NCBI GenBank assembly: GCA_947311845.1
Contig: CAMZMU010000111.1
Span: 28,240,084 to 28,304,083 of the forward strand
Reading direction: 5' to 3'
DNA length: 64,000 bases
Source of the DNA: Poa pratensis
Lineage: Eukaryota > Streptophyta > Magnoliopsida > Poales > Poaceae
Position numbers and translations under genes: made by a program. The notes under the pieces are model-generated. The model was not told the origin of the DNA. It worked only from the letters and a program-made list of their open reading frames with translations, and ran no database searches. Positions 54,821-64,000 of this stretch are shown piece by piece; the stretch's first letter is position 1; each line of letters starts with the position of its first letter.

Positions 54821-57800
54821 GTGAACAAAAGCTTTGCTAACACTAAACTGACCAAACAAATAAATATCATCAGATTAACATACGCAGTGTCAGTTCTGTG
54901 ATTAAACAAAAGATTTGCTAAAACTAAACTAACCAAACAAATAAATATCATCAGAATAACATACGCAGTGTCAGCTCTGTGATTGAACACTAGAGTTTGT
55001 ACAAATTGGACAAACGACCTTAATATCTAGTGTTTCTATAATTCATGATTTGGCTTGCCAAGTCGTATTGCTCGTGAAATGTTTGGATGTTCCCCATAAA
55101 GTTACACCACCACCTAGAAGGAACCAAAATCCAAACCCTAAAACTTGAAAACAATACTCATATTTGAAGCCCCACACATGCTTGCGTGCATGTGGTATCA
55201 AATTCAAACAAGTGTTAAACAGCATGAAGAAGATTAAAAGCGGACCAAATTCTCCCAGCACTAAACGGAAAAATACAATGAGTTTACCAGACATGAAGCA
55301 AGAAAACAAATAAACTTAACTCCTCAGCTGTCCCTTCTGCTCCACATACTATGCAGCATCCCATAGATGCGCTTTCAGGAATTGGAACGATATATGAGGC
55401 GAAACAAGTCATCACTGGAGCGTCCCACGCCTGGAGGAAGCAGATTTGGTGCACCCACCATTTCAAACAAGAAATCTGGAGAAGGGAATAATTTAAAACT
55501 CTATGCATGTTCCCTTGTGGTGTCAAATTCAACCAATGCCGGCAGCATGAAAATAGTTCCCAGAATCGAACAACTCAACGAAAAACACTGAAACAAAAAA
55601 ACCTTTCAAAGCACTTAGCAAGAAAGAAGAAAAACACAACTCCTCAGTTGTCCCTTCTGCTCCACAAATTGTGCAGCATCTAATGGATGCTGCTTTTCAG
55701 GAATTGGAACGATATAAGATGCGAAATAAGTCATCACTGGAGTGTTTCACACGATAAGGAAGCAATCAAATGCTCTAGGTGAACAAAAGCTTTGCTAACA
55801 CTAAACTGACCAAACAAATAAATATCATCAGATTAACATACGCAGTGTCAGTTCTGTGATTAAACAAAAGATTTGCTAAAACTAAACTAACCAAACAAAT
55901 AAATATCATCAGAATAACATACGCAGTGTCAGCTCTGTGATTGAACACTAGAGTTTGTACAAATTGGACAAACGACCTTAATATCTAGTGTTTCTATAAT
56001 TCATGATTTGGCTTGCCAAGTCATATTGCTCGCGAAATGTTTGGATGTTCCCCATAAAGTTACACCACCACCTAGAAGGAACCAAAATCCAAACCCTAAA
56101 ACTTGAAAACAATACTCATATTTGAAGCCCCACACATGCTTGCGTGCATGTGGTATCAAATTCAAACAAGTGTTAAACAGCATGAAGAAGATTAAAATCG
56201 GACCAAATTCTCCCAGCACTAAACGGAAAAATACAATGAGTTTACCAGACATGAAGCAAGAAAACAAATAAACTTAACTCCTCAGCTGTCCCTTCTGCTC
56301 CACATACTATGCAGCATCCCATAGATGCGCTTTCAGGAATTGGAACGATATATGAGGCGAAACAAGTCATCACTGGAGCGTCCCACGCCTGGAGGAAGCA
56401 GATTTGGTGCACCCACCATTTCAAACAAGAAATCTGGAGAAGGGAATAATTTAAAACTCTATGCATGTTCCCTTGTGGTGTCAAATTCAACCAATGCCGG
56501 CAGCATGAAAATAGTTCCCAGAATCGAACAACTCAACGAAAAACACTGAAACAAAAAAACCTTTCAAAGCACTTAGCAAGAAAGAAGAAAAACACAACTC
56601 CTCAGTTGTCCCTTCTGCTCCACAAATTGTGCAGCATCTAATGGATGCTGCTTTTCAGGAATTGGAACGATATAAGATGCGAAATAAGTCATCACTGGAG
56701 TGTTTCACACGATAAGGAAGCAATCAAATGCTCTAGGTGAACAAAAGCTTTGCTAACACTAAACTGACCAAACAAATAAATATCATCAGATTAACATACG
56801 CAGTGTCAGTTCTGTGATTAAACAAAAGATTTGCTAAAACTAAACTAACCAAACAAATAAATATCATCAGAATAACATACGCAGTGTCAGCTCTGTGATT
56901 GAACACTAGAGTTTGTACAAATTGGACAAACGACCTTAATATCTAGTGTTTCTATAATTCATGATTTGGCTTGCCAAGTCATATTGCTCGCGAAATGTTT
57001 GGATGTTCCCCATAAAGTTACACCACCACCTAGAAGGAACCAAAATCCAAACCCTAAAACTTGAAAACAATACTCATATTTGAAGCCCCACACATGCTTG
57101 CGTGCATGTGGTATCAAATTCAAACAAGTGTTAAACAGCATGAAGAAGATTAAAATCGGACCAAATTCTCCCAGCACTAAATGGAAAAATACAATGAGTT
57201 TACCAGACATGAAGCAAGAAAACAAATAAACTTAACTCCTCAGCTGTCCCTTCTGCTCCACATACTATGCAGCATCCCATAGATGCGCTTTCAGGAATTG
57301 GAACGATATATGAGGCGAAATAAGTCATCACTGGAGCGTCCCACGCCTGGAGGAAGCAGATTTGGTGCACCCACCATTTCAAACAAGAAATCTGGAGAAG
57401 GGAATAATTTAAAACTCTATGCATGTTCCCTTGTGGTGTCAAATTCAACCAATGCCGGCAGCATGAAAATAGTTCCCAGAATCGAACAACTCAACGAAAA
57501 ACACTGAAACAAAAAACCTTTCAAAGCACTTAGCAAGAAAGAAGAAAAACACAACTCCTCAGTTGTCCCTTCTGCTCCACAAAATGTGCAGCATCTAATG
57601 GATGCTGCTTTTCAGGAATTGGAACGATATATGATGCGAAATAAGTCATCACTGGAGTGTTTCACACGATAAGGAAGCAATCAAATGCTCTAGGTGAACA
57701 AAAGCTTTGCTAACACTAAACTGACCAAACAAATAAATATCATCAGATTAACATACGCAGTGTCAGTTCTGTGATTAAACAAAAGATTTGCTAAAACTAA

Positions 57801-58643
57801 ACTAACCAAACAAATAAATATCATCAGAATAACATACGCAGTGTCAGCTCTGTGATTGAACACTAGAGTTTGTATAAATTGGACAAACGACCTTAATATC
57901 TAGTGTTTCTATAATTCATGATTTGGCTTGCCAAGTCGTATTGCTCGTGAAATGTTTGGATGTTCCCCATAAAGTTACACCACCACCTAGAAGGAACCAA
58001 AATCCAAACCCTAAAACTTGAAAACAATACTCATATTTGAAGCCCCACACATGCTTGCGCGCATGTGGTATCAAATTCAAACAAGTGTTAAACCGCATGA
58101 AGAAGATTAAAATCGGACCAAATTCTCCCAGCACTAAACGGAAAAATACAATGAGTTTACCAGACATGAAGCAAGAAAACAAATAAACTTAACTCCTCAG
58201 CTGTCCCTTCTGCTCCACATACTATGCAGCATCCCATAGATGCGCTTTCAGGAATTGGAACGATATATGAGGTGAAACAAGTCATCACTGGAGCGTCCCA
58301 CGCCTGGAGGAAGCAGATTTGGTGCACCCACCATTTCAAACAAGAAATCTGGAGAAAGGAATAATTTAAAACTCTATGCATGTTCCCTTGTGGTGTCAAA
58401 TTCAACGAATGCCGGCAGCATGAAAATAGTTCCCAGAATCGAACAACTCAACGAAAAACACTGAAACAAAAAACCTTTCAAAGCACTTAGCAAGAAAGAA
58501 GAAAAACACAACTCCTCAGTTGTCCCTTCTGCTCCACAAAATGTGCACATCTAATGGATGCTGCTTTTCAGGAATTGGAACGATTTATGATGCGAAATAA
58601 GTCATCACTGGAGTGTTTCACACGCTAAGGAAGCAATCAAATG
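54821..58643. repeat. Four near-identical 958-bp tandem repeats
   Basis: Monomers begin GTGAACAAAAGCTTTGC at 54821, 55779, 56737 and 57694; the last ends at 58643. They differ by only a handful of substitutions and 1-bp indels. Each monomer holds two copies of a ~65-bp unit (AACAAAAG...GCAGTGTCAG) and two copies of a ~100-bp box. On the minus strand the box reads TGATGACTTATTTCGC then YIVPIPE and CxxCGAEGT codons, preceded by a splice-acceptor-like CTCCAG. High identity implies recent unequal exchange or homogenisation. Confidence 0.95.
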
Positions 58644-58724
58644 TGTTGCGCTACTTCAACTCAAATTAAGAGCACCAAACTAAAATGACTTATCCAAGCA
58701 TTGACGAGAAAAAACGAATTAAAC

Positions 58725-59668
58725 TCCTCAGATGTCCCTTCTGTTCCACATAATGTGCAGCATCCATGGATGTGCTTTCAGGAATTGGAACGATATACAA
58801 GGCAAAATAAGTCATCACTGGAGTAAACCCCGCTATAAACAAGCAATTTCGTACACTGCATTATTTTCAAACAAGAACTACAGACAAAAGGGGGCATATC
58901 TGAAGCACATCACACATTTGCTTGCGGTATCGAATCCAACCAAATGTCCACAGCATTTAACAGTTCGGAAATAAACCAAAAATCTCAAAGAGCACCACTG
59001 AAATGAGAAGAGTTCACCAAGCATTGAGCCACCAAGAATTGTCCAAGCATTTAGCAAGAAAGAAGAAATAAACTCCTCAGTTGTCCCTTCTGCTCCACAA
59101 AATGTGCAGCATCCCATGGGATGCTGCTTTTCAGGAATTGGAACGATATATGATGTGAAGTAAGTCATCCCTGGAGTGTTCCACATGATAAGGAAGCAAT
59201 CAAATACGTTGCACTACTTCAATCCAAACTAAACATTGAGCAATAAAACCTCGACGGTTCTTCTCTTCTCACTGGTGTTTGTGTGTGTGTGGTGTTTGGG
59301 TTGCTTGCCAAGTTGGCCAGGGTGCCCTGTTGGAGGCTGTCGTGTTCCATGGCAATAGGCCATTGGGCTCCTGGATTATCCTAATTAACCAGGAAACTCT
59401 CTGCTTAATTAATATAGTAGATTGAAGGTGCAAGCCTCTGTTTTAAAAAAATTCAATGAACTGTTGGCAGCATGCAAATAGTTGAAGAATCAAACAACCC
59501 AAATTTAAAACTACCAAAATAAAAAGAGTTCTCCAAGCATTGGCGAGAAAAAAAAAAGAATTGAACTCCTCAGATGTCCCTTCTGTTCCACACAATGTGC
59601 AGCATCCATGAATACTGCTTTCAGGAATTGGAACGATATACGAGGAAAAATAAGTCATCACTGGAGTA
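58725..59668. repeat. Three diverged copies of the 100-bp box outside the array
   Basis: Boxes at about 58725-58830, 59066-59175 and 59562-59668 share CTCCTCAG.TGTCCCTTCTG, GTGCAGCATCCATG and TTTCAGGAATTGGAACGATA with the array, but have diverged flanks. They look like the older, single-copy layer from which the 958-bp monomer arose. Between them (about 59225-59450) lies a stretch ending GCAAGCCTCTGTTTTAAAAAAA, resembling a truncated retroelement 3' end. Confidence 0.75.
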
Positions 59669-60114
59669 TACCCCGCTATAAGCAAGCAATTCAGTACACT
59701 GCATTATTTTCAAACTAGATCTACAGACAAAAGGGGTCATATCTGAAGCACTGCACGCATTTGCTTGCGGTATCAAATTCAACCAAATGTCCACAACATT
59801 TCATAGTTCGGAAATAAACCAAAAATCTCCAAGAGCGGCACTGAAATGAGAAGAGTCAATCACCAGGCATTGAGCCACTAATTAGCAAACAAGCTGAACT
59901 CCACAGATGTCTCCGCAGCTCCCAGCAGAGCGCACCATAATTCGAGCTTAAGGAAGCGATTCGACACAGTGTGATATGCATAATCGAAATGAATCTCTGA
60001 GAATCCCTACGAACTTAACCACACGAGATCATCGATGGGAAGCAACGCATCTGGATTCTAGACCGAGGTTTCTAGGGTTTATGCTGAGTGAAGTTGGAGG
60101 AAAAGACGAGGTAC

Positions 60115-60241
60115 CTTTCGGGCGAAGAGGCTTTCCGCCGGAGTCGCATACGCTGAGAGGCGGCCGGCCATCACCCTGCGCGTACCGCGGCATCGCCGTC
60201 ACGCCCACCCGCCGCCGCCGCCGCCCAGACGAACGACACAC
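60115..60241 (-). other. Putative first exon, head-to-head with the F-box gene
   Basis: Minus-strand open frame of 42 codons from an ATG at 60241 (a second ATG 16 codons later, MPRYAQGDGRPPL) to a good donor (CCGAAAG/GTACCTCG) at 60115. GC-rich, then an abrupt drop to AT-rich intron-like sequence. No family recognised. It may be the 5' exon of a gene whose later exons included the 100-bp boxes, but this is only positional inference. Confidence 0.4.
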
Positions 60242-60429
60242 TCCTCCATCAGGACTGAGAGAAAAAGACGCAACAGATAGTCAGCTTAACTAGGCCCGCC
60301 AGGCGAGGCCCATGCGCCTGGGCCTCATGAGGTTAACGAATGCGTGAGCTCTGTGCGGAAGCGGAAACCTAGTCGAAGCTCTGAAATTTCTCGTCTTCGT
60401 TGTCCTGAGATTGAATCGCGGCGGCGACG
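60242..60429. promoter_or_regulatory. Possible bidirectional promoter
   Basis: 188 bp between two divergent start codons (60241 minus, 60430 plus). No TATA box is obvious. Confidence 0.3.
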
Positions 60430-61554
60430 ATGACGAAGGCGTCGAGGGTGAGAGCCACGCCCGGCGGCCTCCCGGAGGAGATAGTCGTGTGGGAGATCCT
60501 CGTCCGCCTCCCTCCCAAATCCCTCCTCCGCTGCCGCGCCGTCTGCGGCGCCTGGCGACGCACAACCTCGACCCGCCTCTTCCTCCAGGCCCACCACCGC
60601 CACCAGCCCTCCCTCCCCATCGTCTCCGGCTCCGAAGTCATCGGTCGACACAAATACATCATGGCCTTCGATCACCGGGCCGCCGGCGCCCAGCTCCAAC
60701 CCGTCGCCAGGCTTAACGACTCCCTCTATGTGGAGGCCTCTTGCGATGGCCTCCTCATTCTTGATGGCAGGACGACTGCCACCCGCTTCTCCGTATGTAA
60801 CCCGGCCACGCGTCAGCATGCTCCCCTCCGGCAGCTCTCGGGTTTCGGTCTACTGGGAATGTATGCGCACCGTCCAACCGGCGAGTACCGGCTATTGCTA
60901 CGTCAGACTCTCAGAGATCAAATTCGCTGCTACGTCTTCGTGTTGGGCTCCGACCAGCCGCCGAGGTACCTCGGGGAGATAGAGGTGGCGTCACCAGCTT
61001 CCTTCAACAAACCTGTTCTGTTCCGTGATTGCCTGCATTGGTACCCAGTGCATTATAAGCGTGATCCACAAGATCGGGCCGGAAGTAAAGCGATCATTGT
61101 ATTTGACACCATATCTGAGTCGTTCCGACATATGAATGCTCCAGTTGTTCACGCCAATTCATATATCTTTGAGATGGATGGCACGCTTGGCATCTATGCC
61201 TACAAGGACACCATGAGAATTGTTGATATATGGATGTTACGGAACTACGAAAGCGAGGCTTGGACGTACAAGCACCGAGTCAGATTGCCGGTCGGAAAAA
61301 TCAAGGAGCGGCTTGGTCGATGGTCGAACAATTGGTATGCCAGCGTTCACTCGGTGGATGGTGATATCATGTTGCTGGTCAATCTAGGTCGGTGGATGTT
61401 TCACGTTGATATTAAGGGCGATCTGGTTCACAGCTTCCATCGTGATGGCCAACATGTGTATGCTTGTCAAACTCGGTTGAAACAAACCCTTGTTTCGCAT
61501 ACCTTCTTCACGACACTGGAAGGTTATGATGTAAACACTTCGCCTTTCGTCTGA
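60430..61554 (+). CDS. F-box protein
   Basis: Intact single-exon frame of 374 codons. The N-terminal F-box motif is at about residues 14-52 (LPEEIVVWEILVRLPPKSLL, CRAVCGAWRR), which binds SKP1 in an SCF E3 ubiquitin ligase. The rest is an F-box-associated (FBA)-type region with grass-typical motifs: ASCDGLLIL (about 108), FSVCNPATRQHAPL (about 122), GSKAIIVFDTISESFRHM and MDGTLGIYAY. FBA regions recruit targets; the target here is unknown. The start is the first ATG, with the F-box directly after. The 5' half is GC-rich, as in many grass genes. A small retroinsert sits about 90 bp after the stop, within or just past the 3' UTR. F-box genes are very numerous in grasses, so no symbol is given. 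Confidence 0.93.
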   Translation: MTKASRVRATPGGLPEEIVVWEILVRLPPKSLLRCRAVCGAWRRTTSTRLFLQAHHRHQPSLPIVSGSEVIGRHKYIMAFDHRAAGAQLQPVARLNDSLYVEASCDGLLILDGRTTATRFSVCNPATRQHAPLRQLSGFGLLGMYAHRPTGEYRLLLRQTLRDQIRCYVFVLGSDQPPRYLGEIEVASPASFNKPVLFRDCLHWYPVHYKRDPQDRAGSKAIIVFDTISESFRHMNAPVVHANSYIFEMDGTLGIYAYKDTMRIVDIWMLRNYESEAWTYKHRVRLPVGKIKERLGRWSNNWYASVHSVDGDIMLLVNLGRWMFHVDIKGDLVHSFHRDGQHVYACQTRLKQTLVSHTFFTTLEGYDVNTSPFV

Positions 61555-61643
61555 AGGTTGTTGAGTGAGTTGGTTGGTTCTTCTCAACGATCTAGCTAGT
61601 TGTCATTATCGTCATGAGTCTTCTATGAATTACATAAGTGTGA

Positions 61644-61906
61644 TTGGGACCAAAGGAACAGTTACATATTTCGAAATTTTTTGCCAGATCATATTCATTG
61701 TATCATTTTCTTTAAAAACTCTTTTAGTTTGAATATGCATAGAGCTAGACCTAGCCTACGTGAGGGTATGCAAACATGGCTTGATACCTTATGAACCCTC
61801 ACTAGAACTTTTGGATTGTTATGGTTGTATTTTTGTGTGATGAGAAAATTGAAAATTAACAGTAGGGATTTTCCCTACTGTTTACGCTTCAAAAAAAAAA
61901 AAAAAA
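61644..61906 (+). mobile_element. 5'-truncated LINE (or SINE) with 3' hairpin
   Basis: 263 bp flanked by a 12-bp duplication ACATAAGTGTGA at 61632-61643 and 61907-61918, ending in a ~16-base A tract. Just before the tail is a perfect 11-bp stem (AACAGTAGGGA / TCCCTACTGTT, 61858-61882), then TACGCTTC. The hairpin and the T-rich spacer resemble the LINE-D 3' end, so it is probably a truncated relative mobilised by L1 machinery. Confidence 0.85.
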
Positions 61907-61918
61907 ACATAAGTGTGA

Positions 61919-63372
61919 GCTTGTTGGTTTCTTCTCCTTAGTAGCAATCTATTACTCGAGCTGCAGAATTGACCTTAGTATTTATCTTAATAGTCAATAT
62001 TTGGGTAGTTTCAAATTCAACCATTTGTTTCATTCAACTTCATTTTATGAGTATACGGGTTAAAATTGTGACAACAGTGAGGGTGACGTACTGACGTGAC
62101 GTGCTGACTGGGCTGTTGTTTTGCGGAGGAAAAGTTGAATGTGGGATCATTCAGACCTTTTCTAACGTATAAGGTGATCAGAATTTTGCGTGTAGTCTGT
62201 CCTCTGTGCGCTTATACTGAAGTATTCATGTTGGTTACTTTAGTGTAAGCTGGAAGATTGAACACCTCGTTAGAAATTTGTTTAAGACTGCAGCTTTCGT
62301 TCAACGAAATACGAACCTGAGAAATTGATATTTTCTTCGTGGGAGTGTGGGACCGAACCTGCAGCAGCAGCTGCTGCTACAGATCAACTCTGATCGACGG
62401 CGACACTGCGTATTCGTAGCACCTATAGCTGACATCTTTTCTGGGTGTGGTGGTGTTACAACAAGAGTTCATCTTTCCTAGAGAACAACAACACTGCATT
62501 TTTGCTGCTGCAACCTCTTGATTAGAAAGGAAGCAGAAGAAAATGTCTTACGCTCCAGTGACCATGCACATGTGAACCACTGGTAAAATTTGTTGTTTAA
62601 GGTCTCTTAAAATTCACGACATGTTTACTGAGCGGTGCGTGGTCTTTTACATGTAGCCTTGACTCGTCAGATTACTCGATAGTTTTTCTACTGTCCGATA
62701 ATAAAGAGCAATCAGTGAAAAATTCACATTTCCTTGAAAAAATAGGATTTTGCTAATTTCAAATGGCATGTCATAAATCCGGATCGCCTAAAAGTGATAA
62801 CTTAGCCTGATATTCGTAAATGTGATTTCTAATCTGCCGTGCCAGCACTGGCGGAGCTCAGTGTTGGCCGACCTGGGCCACGGCCCGCCCAGGTTTTTTG
62901 CCAAAAAACAATTAACTAGTACTAGTATGCAGCAAAAGCGGCCCAGCCCAACAGTCGCACACGGGCCAGTTTCCTACCTCTGCGGCTCGTCTCCCAGTTC
63001 TTCTCATCTCACGCTGCTCACTAGTCAAAACAAAATGGCCATGGAGGGAGATGGCTAGGTCTAGCAATTTTGACACGAATTAGACAAGAAAATGAGGAGA
63101 ATAGGGGGAATCGGTGGAGGGAAAGCTGCAAGCAGCAGCGCCGCCGTGCCGCCCACGAGCAATTTTTTGCCCGCCTATGGTTTAGAGCAATTTTTTGTGC
63201 TTTCTTACAGCCTGGCCCACCCATGATTTTTTCTCGAGCTCCGCCACTGAGTGCTAGTGATGTATACCAGAGTGTTGTTGAGATGAGAATGTTCAATGTT
63301 ATGACTTATGATATATTGATCTGAATGCGCTCAGAAACTTGATCAAGATTGAGCAGCATTTGAAACAACTTA
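61919..63372. repeat. Duplicated 3' flank of the subtilase gene, copy 2
   Basis: From about 62020, homologous to 44820-45892. It is interrupted by a hAT-type MITE at 62846-63249. No coding content. Confidence 0.78.
62846..63249. mobile_element. hAT-type non-autonomous element
   Basis: 404 bp with inverted ends CACTGGCGGAGCT / AGCTCCGCCACTG and an imperfect 8-bp duplication CGTGCCAG (62838-62845) / AGTGCTAG (63250-63257). CAGTGGCGGAGC ends and 8-bp duplications are typical of plant hAT elements. It is absent from the duplicated flank at 45.8 kb, so it inserted after the duplication. Confidence 0.82.
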
Positions 63373-64000
63373 TTATGTGAATATAAGTATCGAAGCGACG
63401 ATCGGACTCCGCACAACATGCTTCCTCGACACCCAGCTCAAGCTTCCCTCTAGGTAATCTCCTCTATCCAGTCTCCCCCTCACCGACACGCTGAATGTTT
63501 TCTTCTCTCCAGCCTTAGAGAACACTAGCTTTTCCGGGGTGACTTGTATCTTCAGTGACTTGGGCGCTTCCACCTTCGCCGTGTACGTTGATGTTGCTGG
63601 CCCAACGTTCGTCACCGTCCGGTTCACGATGTAGGTCATCATTGTCGGTGGCGGTGTCGTCAATGGATTTGTCGGCGGTACCATTATGGTCGGGTAGTTG
63701 AGCTGAATGCCCTCGACCTTGGGTATCTTTGCACATGTCACGCTCGAGTTATGCATGATGATTGCCAAGCCTTGGTCACCGTAGAGCGAACATATGTAGC
63801 CGGCGTAGTCACTGAAGTCAAGGTCATACACGAGGCCAGGGTCAGCGGCTCTCGCGGGGCTCACTTGCCCGGAGCCTGTGTCAAAAAAGGATGCTTTCGC
63901 ATGCATCTCATCCAAGATAGAGCCGCCGGTGCTATTGACCGTGTCCGCGGTCGTCAGGGTTGCCGACTTGATGGCAGCTGGTGACTAGTCGGGATGCCAG
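63373..64000 (-). pseudogene. Subtilisin-like serine protease, C-terminal part (copy 2)
   Basis: Runs off the right edge. Minus-frame reading: SPAAIKSATLTTADTVNST, GGSILDEMHAKASFF, SPARAADPGLVYDLDFSDYA, then the fibronectin-like domain (VNRTVTNVGPATSTYTAKVE), stopping at 63373. It is close to copy 1 but has a Pro/Thr-rich 15-residue addition (LTTPPPTMM), and it lacks the SSWVHVEG repeat. A stop codon TAG at 63985-63987 replaces the Trp of HPSWSPAA, downstream of where the catalytic Ser would be, so the product would lack the C-terminal domain. Likely a pseudogene unless that base is an error. Confidence 0.88.

Noticed and set aside
1..64000. CRISPR arrays, rRNA and tRNA genes
   Set aside because: No spaced short repeats of CRISPR type, no rRNA cores and no complete tRNA cloverleaf seen by reading; the tRNA-Met-like bases at 8633 are the retrotransposon primer site.

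Overview
The window is nuclear DNA of a grass, most likely a Pooideae/Triticeae species such as wheat, Aegilops, barley or a relative. The reasons are a grass-type intron-rich RNR1 gene, large nested retrotransposons, Stowaway/Tourist-like MITEs, and dispersed LTR-type elements with a TGATACGTCTCCAACGTATC start, which I recall from Triticeae sequence. There are no bacterial features. Genes are few and separated by, or broken by, transposons.

Layout. (1) 1-24960 is a single minus-strand L1-type LINE (LINE-A, ORF1 then ORF2, 3' end outside the window) split by three independent insertions. These are a Mutator-like element (60-6224), a Ty3/gypsy LTR retrotransposon (6517-20010) and a Helitron (22083-23196). 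The Mutator-like element holds LINE-B, which holds an almost intact LINE-C. The gypsy element holds a TG..CA element (13730-17649), which holds a second solo-LTR-like element (14764-16082). Target-site duplications are readable for nearly every layer, so the insertion order can be reconstructed. (2) 25485-29824 is RNR1, the large subunit of ribonucleotide reductase, on the minus strand with 17 exons. All catalytic residues are present, but one base is missing in exon 1. (3) 30-35 kb is gene-poor and contains a 1.8-kb imperfect palindrome whose outer ends look like two inverted copies of one promoter plus start codon. (4) 35.6-38.6 kb holds a broken UGT85-type glycosyltransferase exon and MITEs. 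(5) 38637-43563 is LINE-D with an intact ORF2 and a 5'-truncated ORF1. (6) 44.8-52.8 kb is a subtilisin-like protease gene split by a 4.7-kb insertion. A second partial copy lies at 63.4-64 kb, and the two share about 2 kb of duplicated flank. (7) 54.4-60.3 kb has an RBM22/Cwc2-like fragment, then four nearly identical 958-bp tandem repeats built on a 100-bp exon-like box. (8) 60430-61554 is an intact F-box gene.

The probably functional host genes are RNR1 (dNTP synthesis, if the exon-1 frameshift is an error) and the F-box gene (SCF ubiquitin ligase adaptor). The subtilase, UGT and RBM22-like loci look like decaying duplicates. Nothing suggests that the genes form one pathway. The main value of the window is the readable transposition history and a few unusual repeat structures.
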